From Thermoflexales bacterium (GTDB lineage Bacteria > Chloroflexota > Anaerolineae > Fen-1058), in the NCBI GenBank assembly GCA_017882055.1, contig JADGQE010000043.1:1-14084 (forward strand): a DNA stretch of 14,084 bases, given 5' to 3'. Shown one piece after another: positions 12,966-14,084 of the stretch. The notes below the pieces were generated by a model, which was not told where the DNA came from, did no database searches, and was given only the letters and a program-made list of their open reading frames with translations. The position numbers were made by a program, and so were the translations under genes. The first letter of the stretch is position 1, and every line of letters starts with the position of its first letter.

Positions 12966-14084
12966 TCAGGAAGCAGACAGCAAAGACAGCGTCACCTGCG
13001 TGCCCCGACCGACTTGGCTTTCAATCGAAATCGATCCCTGCTGCGCTTCGATCAAGCCCTTAGCAATCGCCAATCCAAGCCCGCTGCCCGTCGGGTCATT
13101 GCCGGGCGTGTTGTCCGCGCGATAGAACCGTTCGAAGACGTGCGGCAGATGCTCCGGCGCGATGCCACTGCCGGTATCAGCCACGCTGATCTGAATTTGC
13201 CTGCCCTGCGCGCGAGTTTGCAGTTCGATAGATCCGCCGCGCGGCGTGTGACGCAGTGCATTGTCGAGCAAAATGATCAACACTTGCCGCAAGCGGGTTG
13301 GATCGCCAATGACTGATCCGCCCATGGATTCGGCTGTCAATCGCACGCCGCGCTCATCGGCCAGGCGACCGACTTGACGTTGAACATCGGCCAGCAAGTC
13401 CGGCAGCGAGATCGATCGATGCTCCAACTTCAATCGCCCGCCGTCCAATCGAGACAGCAGCAGCAAATCTTCGACCAGGCGGCTCATATGATCGCATTCG
13501 TGCAGCACATCGCCGAGCAATTCGCGCCGCTCCATATCATCAACGGGTAGACCGCGCTGCGCAAATTCCGCGCTGGCACGCATGAGTGTCAGCGGTGTGC
13601 GCAGCTCATGGCTGGCATTGGCAACGAAGGCCTGCTGCCGCTCCCAGGCTTGCTGCGCCGGCACCAGCGATCGACCCGCCAGCCACCAACTGCCCGCGCC
13701 CAGCAGCACGGCGCTCATGCCGCCCAATACCAATAGGCCAATGAGCAATTGATTCAATACACGATCTTGATCGGACAGGGTGCGCCCCAACTGCAAGGTC
13801 GCAGGCCCATTGCCGCCTTGCACACGATACGTCAGCAGCCGCACGCGCGTTCCGTCGCCGATCTGCACCGTGCGAAAATCGCTGCCTTGCGACAAAGCCG
13901 CCGCGATTGCGGCCTGATCCATGACAAGCGGCGGTGTCATGGCGTTGGGGCTGGTCGGCGGCTGACTGGCGCTCGATTGCAATGTGAAGATCGCAGCCAG
14001 GTCACCATCGTAGGCATCTTCAGAAGAAGCGGGGCTCGAAGGATGTGTATCCTGCCCTTCACCTTCTTCTTCCGATGCCGGGTG
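12966..14084 (-). CDS. Sensor histidine kinase, C-terminal part (cut by window edge)
   Basis: Membrane-bound two-component histidine kinase that autophosphorylates on His and passes the phosphate to a response regulator, probably encoded just outside the window. Seen: 372 residues, open to the right edge. A Ser/Glu/Asp-rich stretch and a short extracytoplasmic segment (LTYRVQGGNGPATLQLGR) lead to a membrane helix (LLIGLLVLGGMSAVLLGAGSW). The HisKA domain follows with NASHELRTP, its phospho-acceptor His at codon 13610-13608. HATPase_c motifs are the N box (LLDNALRHTP), G1 (VADTGSGIAPEHL), F box (VFERFYRAD) and G2 (GSGLGLAIAKGL). No clear HAMP domain separates the helix and HisKA. It ends 340 bases before the hypothetical gene. 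The signal is not predictable, and the N-terminus is missing. Confidence 0.93.
   Translation of the reverse strand, partial: HPASEEEGEGQDTHPSSPASSEDAYDGDLAAIFTLQSSASQPPTSPNAMTPPLVMDQAAIAAALSQGSDFRTVQIGDGTRVRLLTYRVQGGNGPATLQLGRTLSDQDRVLNQLLIGLLVLGGMSAVLLGAGSWWLAGRSLVPAQQAWERQQAFVANASHELRTPLTLMRASAEFAQRGLPVDDMERRELLGDVLHECDHMSRLVEDLLLLSRLDGGRLKLEHRSISLPDLLADVQRQVGRLADERGVRLTAESMGGSVIGDPTRLRQVLIILLDNALRHTPRGGSIELQTRAQGRQIQISVADTGSGIAPEHLPHVFERFYRADNTPGNDPTGSGLGLAIAKGLIEAQQGSISIESQVGRGTQVTLSLLSAS

Overview
This is chromosomal DNA from a moderately GC-rich bacterium. My best guess is Chloroflexota. The reasons are the type of DUF4070 radical SAM protein, the GT-C glycosyltransferases with a C-terminal beta-rich domain, the ComEA form, and a dense scatter of short palindromic repeats of kinds I associate with that phylum. 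This is inference from recognition, not a search. No phage, plasmid, transposase, CRISPR array, rRNA or tRNA is visible.

Layout. 1-473 (-) is the N-terminal part of a PHP-type histidinol phosphatase. 474-909 is non-coding and holds an inverted-repeat-bounded, hairpin-rich element plus a possible promoter. 910-2391 (+) is a cobalamin-binding radical SAM protein of the HpnP/DUF4070 type. It is followed by a small four-helix membrane protein (2529-3080, +) with a perfect Shine-Dalgarno sequence. 3081-3319 lies between convergent genes and holds two unrelated palindromic repeats. On the minus strand, comEA (7302-6706), a DUF2142/GT-C membrane protein (6690-5308) and a GT39-like glycosyltransferase (5281-3320) form a tight run. 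Upstream of it are metG (9174-7408), rpoD (10573-9356) and a DUF177/YceD protein (11070-10588). YceD and rpoD look like one operon driven by a good sigma-70 promoter at 11215-11187. A terminator closes it at 9242-9212, and a separate metG promoter follows at once. rdgB (11344-11982, +) is divergent with its own promoter. Next come a two-helix hypothetical protein (12625-11990, -), a large palindromic repeat (12684-12873), and a sensor histidine kinase that runs off the right edge.

How the genes fit together. Most of the window is housekeeping: the primary sigma factor, methionyl-tRNA synthetase, nucleotide pool sanitation and histidine synthesis. The glycosyltransferase pair probably acts on cell-envelope glycans using lipid-linked sugar donors. 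ComEA is a DNA-uptake receptor that happens to lead this run.

The most striking signal is a set of small repeats. At least five palindromic families sit between genes. Several others, including a heptanucleotide tandem repeat seen three times, lie inside the two glycosyltransferase genes. There they are read in frame and appear as odd peptide segments in loops of the membrane proteins. The hexamer CGATCG is also strongly over-represented, at roughly 35 sites by eye. A possible coupled leader ORF with a hairpin over its ribosome binding site precedes the yceD-rpoD operon.
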